Source of the DNA: Caldithrix sp.
GTDB lineage: Bacteria > Zhuqueibacterota > Zhuqueibacteria > Thermofontimicrobiales > Sulfurfontimicrobiaceae
Reading direction: 5' to 3'
DNA: 64,000 nucleotides
Assembly (NCBI GenBank): GCA_020722815.1
Contig: DYKB01000005.1
Location: 70,270-134,269, forward strand
Part shown: positions 28,255 through 36,903 of the stretch, piece by piece
Numbering within the stretch: position 1 is the first letter of the stretch
How the letters are laid out: the number at the start of each line of letters is the position of its first letter
The notes under the pieces: generated by a model
Told to the model about the DNA's origin: nothing
The model's input: only the letters and a program-made list of their open reading frames with translations
The model's database searches: none
Program-made: the position numbers and the translations under genes

Positions 28255-28530
28255 CTACCATTCGGAGCGTTCACGGACGCGGACTTCAACCGGTTGTTCC
28301 TCAATTCGAACATTTCCACGAATTGTAATTTGCTCATTTTCAATGGTTACGCGACCATCTTTAATTACGACCAATGGTAATTCACTGATGGACGCCCTTC
28401 GCTGTTTAATATCATCTACCGTCACAATTTTCGGTAATTTTAAAAAAATCAATATGAGAACGGTCAAAATTCCCATAAATAAAAAACATTTGAAAATTTC
28501 AACGCGCCGATAAAATCTTTGTGTATCCAT
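28255..28530 (-). CDS. Small single-span membrane protein, unknown
   Basis: 91 residues from the ATG at 28528-28530, with AAGGA five bases upstream; a start ten codons earlier lacks a site. One membrane helix (about 17-33, FLFMGILTVLILIFLKL) separates a short cytosolic head from a beta-rich periplasmic tail in which the phrase for valine/isoleucine/arginine alternation (GRVTIENEQITIRGNVRIEE) suggests strands. It lies 52 bases upstream of the OmpA-domain gene on the same strand and may be in one operon with it. No family recognised. Confidence 0.7.
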   Translation of the reverse strand: MDTQRFYRRVEIFKCFLFMGILTVLILIFLKLPKIVTVDDIKQRRASISELPLVVIKDGRVTIENEQITIRGNVRIEEQPVEVRVRERSEW

Positions 28531-29042
28531 TGTTTTCCTTGTTCTATTCATGTTTTGCACAGTAAAATTTTCTCCAAATCAATCGTTAGCGCTTAACTTT
28601 CAGTCTATGACTTCCATATAAATAATAACACCCGTAAAAATTACGGATACTCCAATCCTGGTTTTTCAATTGATTGAAATAACAGGATGGTCGATTTTCA
28701 TTCACTAGGTTCGAAAGTCACAGATAAACCAATAAAATCAAAACGACAACTATTTGATTTTAATAAAGTTATAAATTAAGGATTTGTCATAAGCGATAGT
28801 ATTGCATAAACCATACCAAAGTTGAATAAATTCAACGGTGGTGATGTATTCAGGAATCAAACGCAAAATGCGGCGGGAAAATGAATAACAAAATTAAAAG
28901 TGGGTTTACCGGCGAGTGTGGTAAGATTATTAAAATCCGTTCCAATTATCGTAATCAGTCATCGAAATTTGAAGTGATGAGGTTATAAGCCATCAGAAAC
29001 AGGATTGAAGCGATCAATTTTAATTCAGAATAAAATATCACC
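28531..29042. other. Intergenic region, nothing recognised
   Basis: About 510 bases of AT-rich sequence without a supported frame or structure, leading into the foldback element and gene remnant that follow. The whole stretch 28531-29865 lacks an intact gene. Confidence 0.4.
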
Positions 29043-29166
29043 TGAGAATGTCGAAACATATCATCTAATCCATAGAATAATTTGGTTCAGATGATCATAC
29101 AAGCCATTCCGAGCGTGTAAAAATATTGTGATAATGTCGGTGATGGCGATAATTTCGACATTCTCA
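29043..29166. repeat. Foldback element with 14-base inverted ends
   Basis: TGAGAATGTCGAAA (29043-29056) and TTTCGACATTCTCA (29153-29166) are perfect inverted ends; inside, ATCATCT and AGATGAT pair as well. The element is 124 bases, has no frame and abuts the 3' end of the dehydrogenase remnant (29177). Only one copy is seen in the window. Confidence 0.65.
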
Positions 29167-29176
29167 CGTCCACGCA

Positions 29177-29458
29177 TCAATCTGCGGCAATTTCAATCCA
29201 TTTTCTGGAATCGGCAGATAAATCAGCCGCGTCAAGGACCTGCTGGCAGCGCAAACCATCATAAAAATCAGCTTTAATATCTGTATTATTGGCAATCGCC
29301 AGGAGCATATCACCAACCTCGTGGATAAAGGTGTGTTCCCAGCCGACAATATGGCCGGGCGGCCACCAGCGATCAATATAAGGATGTGTTGATTCGGTGA
29401 CCAGAATGTTACGGAATCCCTGAGTTGTATTTTCATCATCGCGGGAATAATATTCCAA
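29177..29458 (-). pseudogene. C-terminal remnant of a Gfo/Idh/MocA oxidoreductase
   Basis: 93 codons read like the very end of a Gfo/Idh/MocA dehydrogenase: WWPPGHIVGWEHTFIHEVGD followed by DGLRCQQVLDAADLSADSRK. The NAD-binding Rossmann part and the EKP segment are absent. Upstream the frame is closed by TAA within a few codons and no further homology is seen. The apparent start is a TTG without a ribosome site. This is a truncated leftover, flanked by foldback repeats on both sides. Confidence 0.75.
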
Positions 29459-29623
29459 CTCATTCAGTAGTTATCTAAAATAGACTTATGAACAAAGCGT
29501 AAATGAGAACTCACCGGAAATCGTTTGAATCGATCAATACCCGCGATATCCTATGCTTTGTAAATTTTAAAATTATATTTTATGGATGCCAAAAATGTTT
29601 GGCACACGCTATGAAATAGTATC

Positions 29624-29761
29624 TGTTCACAGGGATGATAAAATAATAACCGCTGTCATGCCCGAATGCTTTAATCAGGCATCCATTTATCTGAAAAAGG
29701 GTGGATTCCCGCCAAAAACATCCGGGAATGACAGATTTGCTCTACCCTGTGAACGGTTACC
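29624..29761. repeat. Foldback repeat, family A copy 2 (inverted)
   Basis: Ends TGTTCACAGGG (29624-29634) and CCCTGTGAACG (29745-29755), continuing GTTACC, pair over ten bases. Read on the minus strand it shows the same order as the element at 24430-24572: GGTAACCGTTCACAGG, CTGTCATTCCCGGATGTTTT, GGCGGGAATCC, AAATGGATGCCTGATT, GGGCATGACAG, TTATTATTTTAT. The two copies differ by scattered substitutions and small gaps. Confidence 0.8.
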
Positions 29762-29865
29762 TAAATTAGGCCTTAACATTAATTAAATTAATAAATTAAG
29801 TACTATATAAAGAATCCGCCCAATTTTTATGGGAAATAATACTGCCTGTGATTTTCAGACAGACG

Positions 29866-30870
29866 CTAAATGGCGAGTACTCGCTTCACCGCCTGAATAA
29901 TATCCTCCTGTTGCGGAATACACGCGGTTTCGAGTTTCAGATTAAACGGGATCGGCGTATTCTTTCCTGCCACAATTTCAATGGGTGCATCGAGATAGTC
30001 GAACGCCTGTTCCTGAATTATCGATGCCATATCCGCCGCCACTCCGCCGCGACGAACGGCTTCCTGAACAATCACGACATGTTCTGTTTTTCGCACCGAT
30101 TCGATTATCAACTCGATATCCAGCGGCACCAATGTCCGTGGATCAAGTACCTCGACGTCAATTCCCTGCTGTGCCAGACTTTCCGCCGCGGCCAGCGCAC
30201 GGGGCAGCATATTGGACCAGGCAATGAGCGTGACATCCTGGCCGGGCTTTTTAATATCACCTTTGCCCAATTCCACCAGGTAATCTTCCTGGGGAACGTG
30301 GCCTTTGGTCATATAAAGCAATTTGTGCTCGATAAAAATTACCGGATCATCGGAGCGAATGGCCGCTTTTAACAAACCTTTCGCATCATACGGTGTTGAA
30401 GGCATCACCACGCGCAATCCTGGTATCTGATAAAAAATTCCTTCCAGACTCTGGGAGTGCTGCGCCGCAAGCCCATTACCCACCCCACCCTGAGTCCGAA
30501 TAACCAGCGGTACTTTGCCTTTCCCACCCGTCATAAATTTATATTTGGCAGCCTGATTCACCACCTGATCCATTGTCAAGAGTGTAAAATCGATAAATAA
30601 GATTTCAACAATGGGCCGCATTCCCGTGATTGCTGCGCCGACTCCGGCACCAGTGAAACTGGCTTCCGCAATCGGCGTATCAATCACCCTTTTTGGACCA
30701 AATTCAGCTAAAAGTCCCTCGGTAACTTTATAAGAACCACCCCGTTCCGCGATACCCTCACCCATGATAAAAACCGTCGCGTCCCGTTGCATTTCTTCAC
30801 GCAAGGCTTCATTCAACGCTTCCCGATACATCAGCAGACGTTGGCTGGTTGGTGTATTTTTAACTTCCAT
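29866..30870 (-). CDS. 2-oxoacid dehydrogenase E1 component, beta subunit
   Basis: 334 residues. Transketolase-like pyrimidine domain with RVIDTPIAEASFTGAGVGAA, GGVGNGLAAQHSQSLEG (active-site loop His) and a C-terminal transketolase domain (DPRTLVPLDIELI; VVIVQEAVRRGG). With the alpha subunit it forms the thiamine-diphosphate E1 of a pyruvate, branched-chain or acetoin-type dehydrogenase complex. Its ATG overlaps the alpha stop as TAATG, so the two are translationally coupled. No E2 or E3 gene is present in the window, which leaves the complex and substrate open. Confidence 0.92.
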   Translation of the reverse strand: MEVKNTPTSQRLLMYREALNEALREEMQRDATVFIMGEGIAERGGSYKVTEGLLAEFGPKRVIDTPIAEASFTGAGVGAAITGMRPIVEILFIDFTLLTMDQVVNQAAKYKFMTGGKGKVPLVIRTQGGVGNGLAAQHSQSLEGIFYQIPGLRVVMPSTPYDAKGLLKAAIRSDDPVIFIEHKLLYMTKGHVPQEDYLVELGKGDIKKPGQDVTLIAWSNMLPRALAAAESLAQQGIDVEVLDPRTLVPLDIELIIESVRKTEHVVIVQEAVRRGGVAADMASIIQEQAFDYLDAPIEIVAGKNTPIPFNLKLETACIPQQEDIIQAVKRVLAI

Positions 30871-31829
30871 TAGTACTCCTTAATCAATTCCAGAAATGAA
30901 TCCAAAGCTGGTTCAGCACTCTGTTTGGCAAATTCAATGGCGTTTTCCATCTCCCGGGCAACCTCGATTTCAATGGTGTCCAGTTCTGAGGATGAAACCA
31001 ATTCCGATTCAGTTATATATTGACGACTGATTAACAGCGGATCTTTTGCTTTATAATATTCCAGACGTTCCGCCGGCATATATTGCCCTGGATCATTCAC
31101 ATGATGTCCACCATGCCGATATGTTTTCGCTTCGATTAATACCGGACCTTTTCCCTGACGACAAAGCTCAGCCGCTTCACAAGTTTTTTCGTACACCGCC
31201 AGGGCATCATTGCCATCCACGGCGGAGCTGACGACTCCATATCCTTCAGCGCGTTTGTATAAATCCGGATTTCGGCTGGACTGTTCAATCGGGGTGGAAA
31301 CGGCATAGTGATTATTTTCCAGGACAAAGATGACCGGCAGATTCCAGATGGCGGCTAAATTCAATGATTCACCAAAGATGCCATTATTGGCCGCCCCGTC
31401 GGAAAAGAAGATCGCCACGGCACCAGTTTCCGCGCGCAGAGAAATTCCCAGCGCGGCACCCACACCAATTGGAATTCCCCCGCCAACGATACCATTCGCG
31501 CCCAGATTGCCTGTCGAAACATCAGCAATGTGCATCGAACCGCCCAGACCGCCGCAATACCCGGTTTCTTTCGCAAACAGTTCAGCCACCATCCGGTCAA
31601 GCGATGCGCCTCGGGCAATACAATGCCCATGGCCTCGATGCGTACTGATAATATAGTCCTTAGGACCTAACGCCAAACATACCCCACTGGCCACCGCTTC
31701 TTCTCCTAAATATGGATGAAAATACCCCCGAATGAGTCCCTGCCGATATAATTTGATACATTCGGTTTCAAATGTTCGAATCTTGTAAAGCGTTCGGTAT
31801 AATTCCTTAAGCAAATCTTTTGAATACAT
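30870..31829 (-). CDS. 2-oxoacid dehydrogenase E1 component, alpha subunit
   Basis: 319 residues. Thiamine-diphosphate binding motif at FFSDGAANNGIFGESLNLAA with VIFVLENNHYAVSTP; the usual E1 alpha start RTLYKIRTFE and the loop YRHGGHHVNDPGQYMP are present. Acetoin-type and pyruvate-type E1 alpha subunits look alike at this level. GGAG precedes the ATG. The sulfatase-like lipoprotein gene ends about 20 bases upstream on the same strand. Confidence 0.92.
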   Translation of the reverse strand: MYSKDLLKELYRTLYKIRTFETECIKLYRQGLIRGYFHPYLGEEAVASGVCLALGPKDYIISTHRGHGHCIARGASLDRMVAELFAKETGYCGGLGGSMHIADVSTGNLGANGIVGGGIPIGVGAALGISLRAETGAVAIFFSDGAANNGIFGESLNLAAIWNLPVIFVLENNHYAVSTPIEQSSRNPDLYKRAEGYGVVSSAVDGNDALAVYEKTCEAAELCRQGKGPVLIEAKTYRHGGHHVNDPGQYMPAERLEYYKAKDPLLISRQYITESELVSSSELDTIEIEVAREMENAIEFAKQSAEPALDSFLELIKEY

Positions 31830-31848
31830 GCCTACTCCAACATCAATA

Positions 31849-33084
31849 TTAATTTTTCTCAGCTATCTCTTTTAATTTTTGAAAGACTTGTTCATTATGC
31901 TTAACCAGTAACGCCAGATCTGAAAATTTCCGGTGCCAGTCACCAATGGTTTCAATCGTTAAAAATTCATCATTTGCTTCTTTAAAATTGGCATTCTGCA
32001 GCAATTCAGGCTTATCTTCTAACAATTGATGATGCTGAATCAAAACACCGTTTAGTCGTTTTAAAAATTGCGCTGATTTTTGCTCATCCTTTTCCCCGAT
32101 AAAACATTCCTGCATCACGCGGCCAACCGCAAATTTTGGTTTCTCTACATTACACAGATAAGCGATAGTCGGTACCAGATCCAGCATATCCCCGTCTTCA
32201 TACGTCAAGCCCTTTTTAATACCGTTACCAACAATCACGAATGGTGTCATACTGCTTTTTTCGGCGTAAGGCGGATGCGTTCCCTGATCCCACTGACCAT
32301 GATCGCCCATTACAATCAGGACACTTTCCTCCCAGCGACCGGTTGTCTTTAGCCAATCAATAAAATCGCCCAGCAGCGAATCGGCATACAATGCCTGCTG
32401 AATATACGGTGATTCCGGATACCAGATATTTTTATACCAGGGCAAACTCCCGTCCTCTGCGGCATATTTCAAATGCGCCTGGTTATATGATTCAGGCCCC
32501 TGAAAAACAATGTGTCCGGCAGATCCGGGTCCTTGTAAATGAATTCGGATAAAGGTTGGATCATCATTTTCAATTATTTTTTTTGCATCCTCTACAGGCA
32601 TTTCATCTTTAAATAAGTCCGGAAAACCATTTTCTGCCAGTTGATGATAAATCATGTAGCCAGGGCTGATCTCTTCATAAGAATCACAATTGACGGTAAA
32701 AGCGGTTTTTTGGTCACGAAAACTATGTTGAATCAAATGCTGTTTAATTTCCGGTTGGCCAATAAAAACAGTACCAGTCATCGCGACCGGATTCGGCAAT
32801 GAACAACCCCAGGGATAGTAAGTGGCATCCTTTTCATTTTCATCGCGTTTCGGATGTGCGGCTAGGATGACATGCATGGCTTTATAATAACACCCCTCAT
32901 TTTTTAATTGCTGAAAAACTGGTAGTGGAATTTTTTCCGGAGCACCGACGGGCATGGCATCACTGATAAATAAAATCACACGCTTGGGTGGATCAGATTT
33001 AAATTTAATCAACTTATTGGTATCATTGCTGCATCCAGTCATAATGATTATTAAGTTTAGAAATAACAATAAAATAAACCTCAT
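31849..33084 (-). CDS. Alkaline-phosphatase-superfamily lipoprotein (phosphodiesterase/sulfatase-like)
   Basis: 411 residues from the ATG at 33082-33084, eight bases after AGGAGG. A lipobox (IIIMTGC) makes it a lipoprotein. The alkaline-phosphatase superfamily core is seen in KRVILFISDAMP (first metal Asp), the nucleophile region NPVAMTGTVF where the Thr may serve, and the late metal motif VMGDHGQWDQGTHPPYAEKS. The lack of CxPxR argues against a formylglycine sulfatase and favours a phosphodiesterase or phosphopentomutase-like hydrolase. Substrate unknown. Confidence 0.8.
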   Translation of the reverse strand: MRFILLLFLNLIIIMTGCSNDTNKLIKFKSDPPKRVILFISDAMPVGAPEKIPLPVFQQLKNEGCYYKAMHVILAAHPKRDENEKDATYYPWGCSLPNPVAMTGTVFIGQPEIKQHLIQHSFRDQKTAFTVNCDSYEEISPGYMIYHQLAENGFPDLFKDEMPVEDAKKIIENDDPTFIRIHLQGPGSAGHIVFQGPESYNQAHLKYAAEDGSLPWYKNIWYPESPYIQQALYADSLLGDFIDWLKTTGRWEESVLIVMGDHGQWDQGTHPPYAEKSSMTPFVIVGNGIKKGLTYEDGDMLDLVPTIAYLCNVEKPKFAVGRVMQECFIGEKDEQKSAQFLKRLNGVLIQHHQLLEDKPELLQNANFKEANDEFLTIETIGDWHRKFSDLALLVKHNEQVFQKLKEIAEKN

Positions 33085-33683
33085 AAAAAACACCTCCTAA
33101 AAAAACTATCAGAATAATCCATTTTCTACCAACAATTTATCATTTTTTATCAGGATAAATTTCAATGGTCGTTTTTTCGATTCCCACATTGAAATTAAAC
33201 TGAACTGCACCGGAAGTACTGGATTTTAAGAATGTGATTTTTCAGTTTAGCGCAATTTCACATTGTCGTAAAATATTTTTTATATCATTTAGTACCTACA
33301 AAAAATAGCCAGCATGTTCATCCAAACTCCATTATTGGAGTGTCGAAACGATGTATTCGATATCATGACTCAATTCATGAATAGCGTAATCCAGGCCCAG
33401 CTCATACGCTGCCAACCGTTTCACAGAATTTAACCGGTCAAAATTTTTTGACGAAAGCAACATCGTGTATCCAACAACAAATTTATTATACCAACTCAAA
33501 CTAACTGGCGGGCGGCATTCATCCTAAAAGCCGGTTCCCGCCAATTAGTGGAAGAGTATGATAGAGGAATATGGGCGTATTTGAATAAAAGTATCATTTT
33601 CTTTACATCCTCCCTAATTTTTACAAGGAAGTGGATGCTGTCAACACCGCCCACGAATTCATTCTGACAGCGCCTGGATTATT
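33085..33683. other. Intergenic region with gene remnant and stem-loop
   Basis: No intact gene. On the minus strand 33332-33521 is open for about 63 codons with protein-like composition (RPPVSLSWYNKFVVGYTMLL, then DRLNSVKRLAAYELGLDYAI), but it lacks a start and is closed upstream by TAG; I take it for the tail of a lost gene, family not recognised. A 13-bp stem (33500-33512 with 33537-33549, one G-U pair on the minus strand) lies at its upstream end. Confidence 0.45.
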
Positions 33684-34715
33684 TTATAATCCAAATCCAA
33701 ATGAAAACAGGTGGGTCGCATCAAGCCGACCATAATCCAGATAGGCATAATCGACATTGACATGATAGCCCGCCATGGCGATTTTCGCGCCACCGCCCAG
33801 GGTCATCCCGATTTCATCATAATTAAACCGATAGCCGCCGCGGAGGAAAAACATATTATTAAAATTATATTCCATGGCAGCATGAATCCGTTCATCCGCA
33901 TCATTGGGATGGGTGGCTTCAAGATAAGCACTCAAATTGTGCATATCTTCTTTGGTTCCACCGAGTAGATCATAACCCACGCCCATAAATAATTCCATGG
34001 GCATGCGCACCTGAATGGGTAGGCCGTACAGGGCATCAAATCCACCAAAACGTTGGTCTGCTCCCAGATTACGTCCAACAATGGCAAAACGCAAACTTTT
34101 CAGTCCGGTTTTAAAATATAATCCAAAATCAAAACCAACATTGGATGCTTTCACATCATCAAGGGTTTCTTCGATATAATTAACAGATCCACCGATAGCG
34201 AAACGATCGGTAATGGTTCGGGCGTAAGTCAATCCGACTAACAGATCCCCCGCATCGAAAGTGCCCAGATTCGTGAAACGTTCATTTCCAAATGTACCCG
34301 GACGATTTTCAGTTCTGATCATATCTCCACTGCTGAGACTGGCTAATTGAATTCCAAAAGTACCCCACTGGTTGAAATTCTTCGCTGCGGCGGCTGTCAT
34401 ATAAGATATATCAGCCAGGTAGTTAAATTTACTGAACCCAACATTGATATTACTGACATTGACCAGATCTGCCGGATTCGCAAAAACCGCCATCACATCA
34501 TTATGGGTCAATCCGCATTTGATATTCGCCAGCGCCGCATTTCTGGCATTGGTTGGCAGGTGCAAAAATTGCCAGCCACTGCGCCCGACGCGTGAAAAAT
34601 CAACGGCCGGGATTTCTGGAAAATCGATGGCATCTTGTGCGTAAGCAGGCAGCAAATTCAGACTCAGCACAAGCGCAACGATTGCCAGCATCGTTTGCAT
34701 TTTATTTTTTATCAT
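33684..34715 (-). CDS. PorV/PorQ family outer-membrane protein
   Basis: 343 residues from the ATG at 34713-34715, seven bases after AGGAGG; the longer frame upstream is not needed. Signal peptide MIKNKMQTMLAIVALVLSLN to AYA. The mature start (GRSGWQFLHLPTNARNAALA) and the alternating hydrophobic strands ending in FSFGFGL are typical of the PorV/PorQ (UPF0164) beta-barrels that serve type IX secretion or uptake in the FCB group. It is last in a TonB receptor, secreted protein, PorV trio. Confidence 0.85.
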   Translation of the reverse strand: MIKNKMQTMLAIVALVLSLNLLPAYAQDAIDFPEIPAVDFSRVGRSGWQFLHLPTNARNAALANIKCGLTHNDVMAVFANPADLVNVSNINVGFSKFNYLADISYMTAAAAKNFNQWGTFGIQLASLSSGDMIRTENRPGTFGNERFTNLGTFDAGDLLVGLTYARTITDRFAIGGSVNYIEETLDDVKASNVGFDFGLYFKTGLKSLRFAIVGRNLGADQRFGGFDALYGLPIQVRMPMELFMGVGYDLLGGTKEDMHNLSAYLEATHPNDADERIHAAMEYNFNNMFFLRGGYRFNYDEIGMTLGGGAKIAMAGYHVNVDYAYLDYGRLDATHLFSFGFGL

Positions 34716-34752
34716 TGATAAGCCTCCTAAAAGTATGCATTCATTTTTTAAA

Positions 34753-36828
34753 TTAACGAATGACAACAAATTTACCAATATATGACTCGCCTTCATGGCC
34801 TTCAACCTGGGATTCCACATGGAACAGGTAAAGACCCGGAACGATTCGCTGCATATTTTTATTGGTCATCTGGTAAGGTCTCACTTCAAGACCGTATCCT
34901 TCGTGATATGTAGTTACCCAATCCTGATCGCCTGAACCATCCGTATGATCCAGATTCATCACCAGATCGCCATTTAGTGTGTAAATGCGAATTTTGCATT
35001 TTGCCGGAACCCCAACAAAATCCAGTCGGAATTGATCATTCGCAATGCGACTGTGTAATTTAAATGGATTTGGGACCACAACAATTTTTTCCAATTCATT
35101 AGCAGGAGGATAATCTGGATATAATGGCCGAAGATTTGGATTAACTTTTCCGGATTCACGACCATCGGCATCGACGGTGGTGACACAATACCAGTTCGGC
35201 GAACCGAGTTGACGTTCATCATAGTATGAAAGCATTCCGTCAGCACCAGGAGCGGTATTGGCAGCGATGGTCGTCACTTTTGTCCAGGGACCATGCGGAC
35301 TATCAAAAGAATGATATAGATTGTAGCCGGCAAAAGTACCAGATTCCTTGCCAGTGAGCGTCACGCGTGGCCATTTAATCATTATACCAGGTTTTGAACC
35401 AACAGGACCTCTGGTTTCAATGGTTAATGAATTAAATCCGTCGGTCGGGGTCGGCGGAGGGACTTCATTGATCTGGTAACCATTATTAAATAATTCACGG
35501 GCAGCCTCCAGATGTGCCCACATATTATCGCGACCTTCGATTAGATGCGCCTGATTTTCCAATCCGCCAGCTATGACACGACTCCAGTCCATGTGTCCAC
35601 CAACAACCGCGTATGTCAAAGTAATCGTTTCACCGGAGGCAATATCCCATGGCCCCGAATTCAGTAACATATTAAAAAGCATATCTTCGCCTGTCCGATC
35701 AACCGTTTGTTGATTCGGATACCAGGCCGGCGGGGTAACAGGCGCTCCTGCAGTAAATTTACCGGATGCATCATATTGGCCTTCGGTGGTTTTTGGCAAA
35801 GGCTCAAAATATTTCATCGAACTTTCAAAGTAGTCACGGCCATAATTTGTCAGCGAAATCGCGCGGTTATTGAGATCTATTTTCGGCGCTTCGGAACCAT
35901 AGGGACCTGGAAAAACAAAGTTATAGTGGTCTCTTTCACCACCGTTAGCATCTTTGGTCTTATTTAATAACACACAAGTCATATATTGTGGTGCGCGGAA
36001 ATCATGTTCCACTGATTTTTGATCATACAAATCACTGGGTTCACCGACATCACTTTTGGTCAAACCATAGTTCCAGACAAATGGATGATTAATATCCTGG
36101 TTCACCACCTGGCGACCATCATGCCAGTAAAAAAGTTCACGTTCGGGATCCCATTCAAATATATCGTCATCAACCTGTCGCTGACGGGGTAAATGATATT
36201 GGAGTCCGGTCACAAAAGGATTAAATAAAGCCCATTCAACCGTATAAGCCCAGCGCAAATCGGTTATCGTTTTTGTATTGTTCGCGGGATTGACAATTTT
36301 GAATTCAAGGATCACAAAATCATCATATTTGGGTAAACTCCAGGCCATGGCTTTCCAATGAACTTCCAGGCCATAATCTACCAGACCTAATTTGGCACTA
36401 ACAGTTTCCTCCGCTTCATTGGTTGCATTGGCCAGATTATAATTGGTCGTTTTCGTCACAGGTTCAATGAGGGTCAATCCGGTCGCATCAAATGGCTGAC
36501 CGGCGGATTTTACAGATTCACACCGGTAGGCGGTTGGTACACCGTTCACACTCGCATGTACCATAAAACCCATAATAAAACGCCCGCTCTGATATTTTCG
36601 TTGATAATTTGCATCATAGAGAGTTCCCGGGTAATCAAAATAATTAAATCTATCACCAGCTAACGAATATTCCGGCCCCGGAAAAGAATGCAAATCAATC
36701 CACACCCGGCTTCGGGTCAGACGTTTATAATCGGTCCACTGTCCATAGAGAACCGTCGTCATTAGCATGTAAATACAGACTAATAACAGACCAGCGCTCC
36801 ATTTATTAATTTTATTTGTACTTTTCAT
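34753..36828 (-). CDS. Large secreted protein with C-terminal sorting-like domain
   Basis: 691 residues from the second ATG (36826-36828), which has GGGAG at seven bases; the first ATG is too close to that site. Signal peptide about 1-30 (KWSAGLLLVCIYMLMTTVLY). The body is beta-rich with no enzyme motif; a fibronectin type III-like domain lies at about 495-590 (AGYNLYHSFDSPHGPWTKVT). The end, from IVVVPNPFKLHS to SYIGKFVVIR, resembles the FCB sorting domain. Placed between a TonB receptor and a PorV-like protein, it is likely a surface protein of the same system. Function not known. Confidence 0.82.
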   Translation of the reverse strand: MKSTNKINKWSAGLLLVCIYMLMTTVLYGQWTDYKRLTRSRVWIDLHSFPGPEYSLAGDRFNYFDYPGTLYDANYQRKYQSGRFIMGFMVHASVNGVPTAYRCESVKSAGQPFDATGLTLIEPVTKTTNYNLANATNEAEETVSAKLGLVDYGLEVHWKAMAWSLPKYDDFVILEFKIVNPANNTKTITDLRWAYTVEWALFNPFVTGLQYHLPRQRQVDDDIFEWDPERELFYWHDGRQVVNQDINHPFVWNYGLTKSDVGEPSDLYDQKSVEHDFRAPQYMTCVLLNKTKDANGGERDHYNFVFPGPYGSEAPKIDLNNRAISLTNYGRDYFESSMKYFEPLPKTTEGQYDASGKFTAGAPVTPPAWYPNQQTVDRTGEDMLFNMLLNSGPWDIASGETITLTYAVVGGHMDWSRVIAGGLENQAHLIEGRDNMWAHLEAARELFNNGYQINEVPPPTPTDGFNSLTIETRGPVGSKPGIMIKWPRVTLTGKESGTFAGYNLYHSFDSPHGPWTKVTTIAANTAPGADGMLSYYDERQLGSPNWYCVTTVDADGRESGKVNPNLRPLYPDYPPANELEKIVVVPNPFKLHSRIANDQFRLDFVGVPAKCKIRIYTLNGDLVMNLDHTDGSGDQDWVTTYHEGYGLEVRPYQMTNKNMQRIVPGLYLFHVESQVEGHEGESYIGKFVVIR

Positions 36829-36903
36829 CGACATACTCCCATTTTTTCAATTTAATATTGTTAAATTTAACCAGCTAGAATTCTATACCTAATGTGAAGT
36901 ATA

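Noticed and set aside
29164..29463. Second minus-strand frame overlapping the dehydrogenase remnant
   Set aside because: Its translation has no family resemblance, whereas the other frame clearly reads as Gfo/Idh/MocA.
31849..33084. Formylglycine sulfatase paired with the SUMF1-like protein
   Set aside because: The CxPxR or SxPxR sulfatase signature is missing, the two genes are 17 kb apart, and the SUMF1-like protein lacks an evident redox Cys pair.
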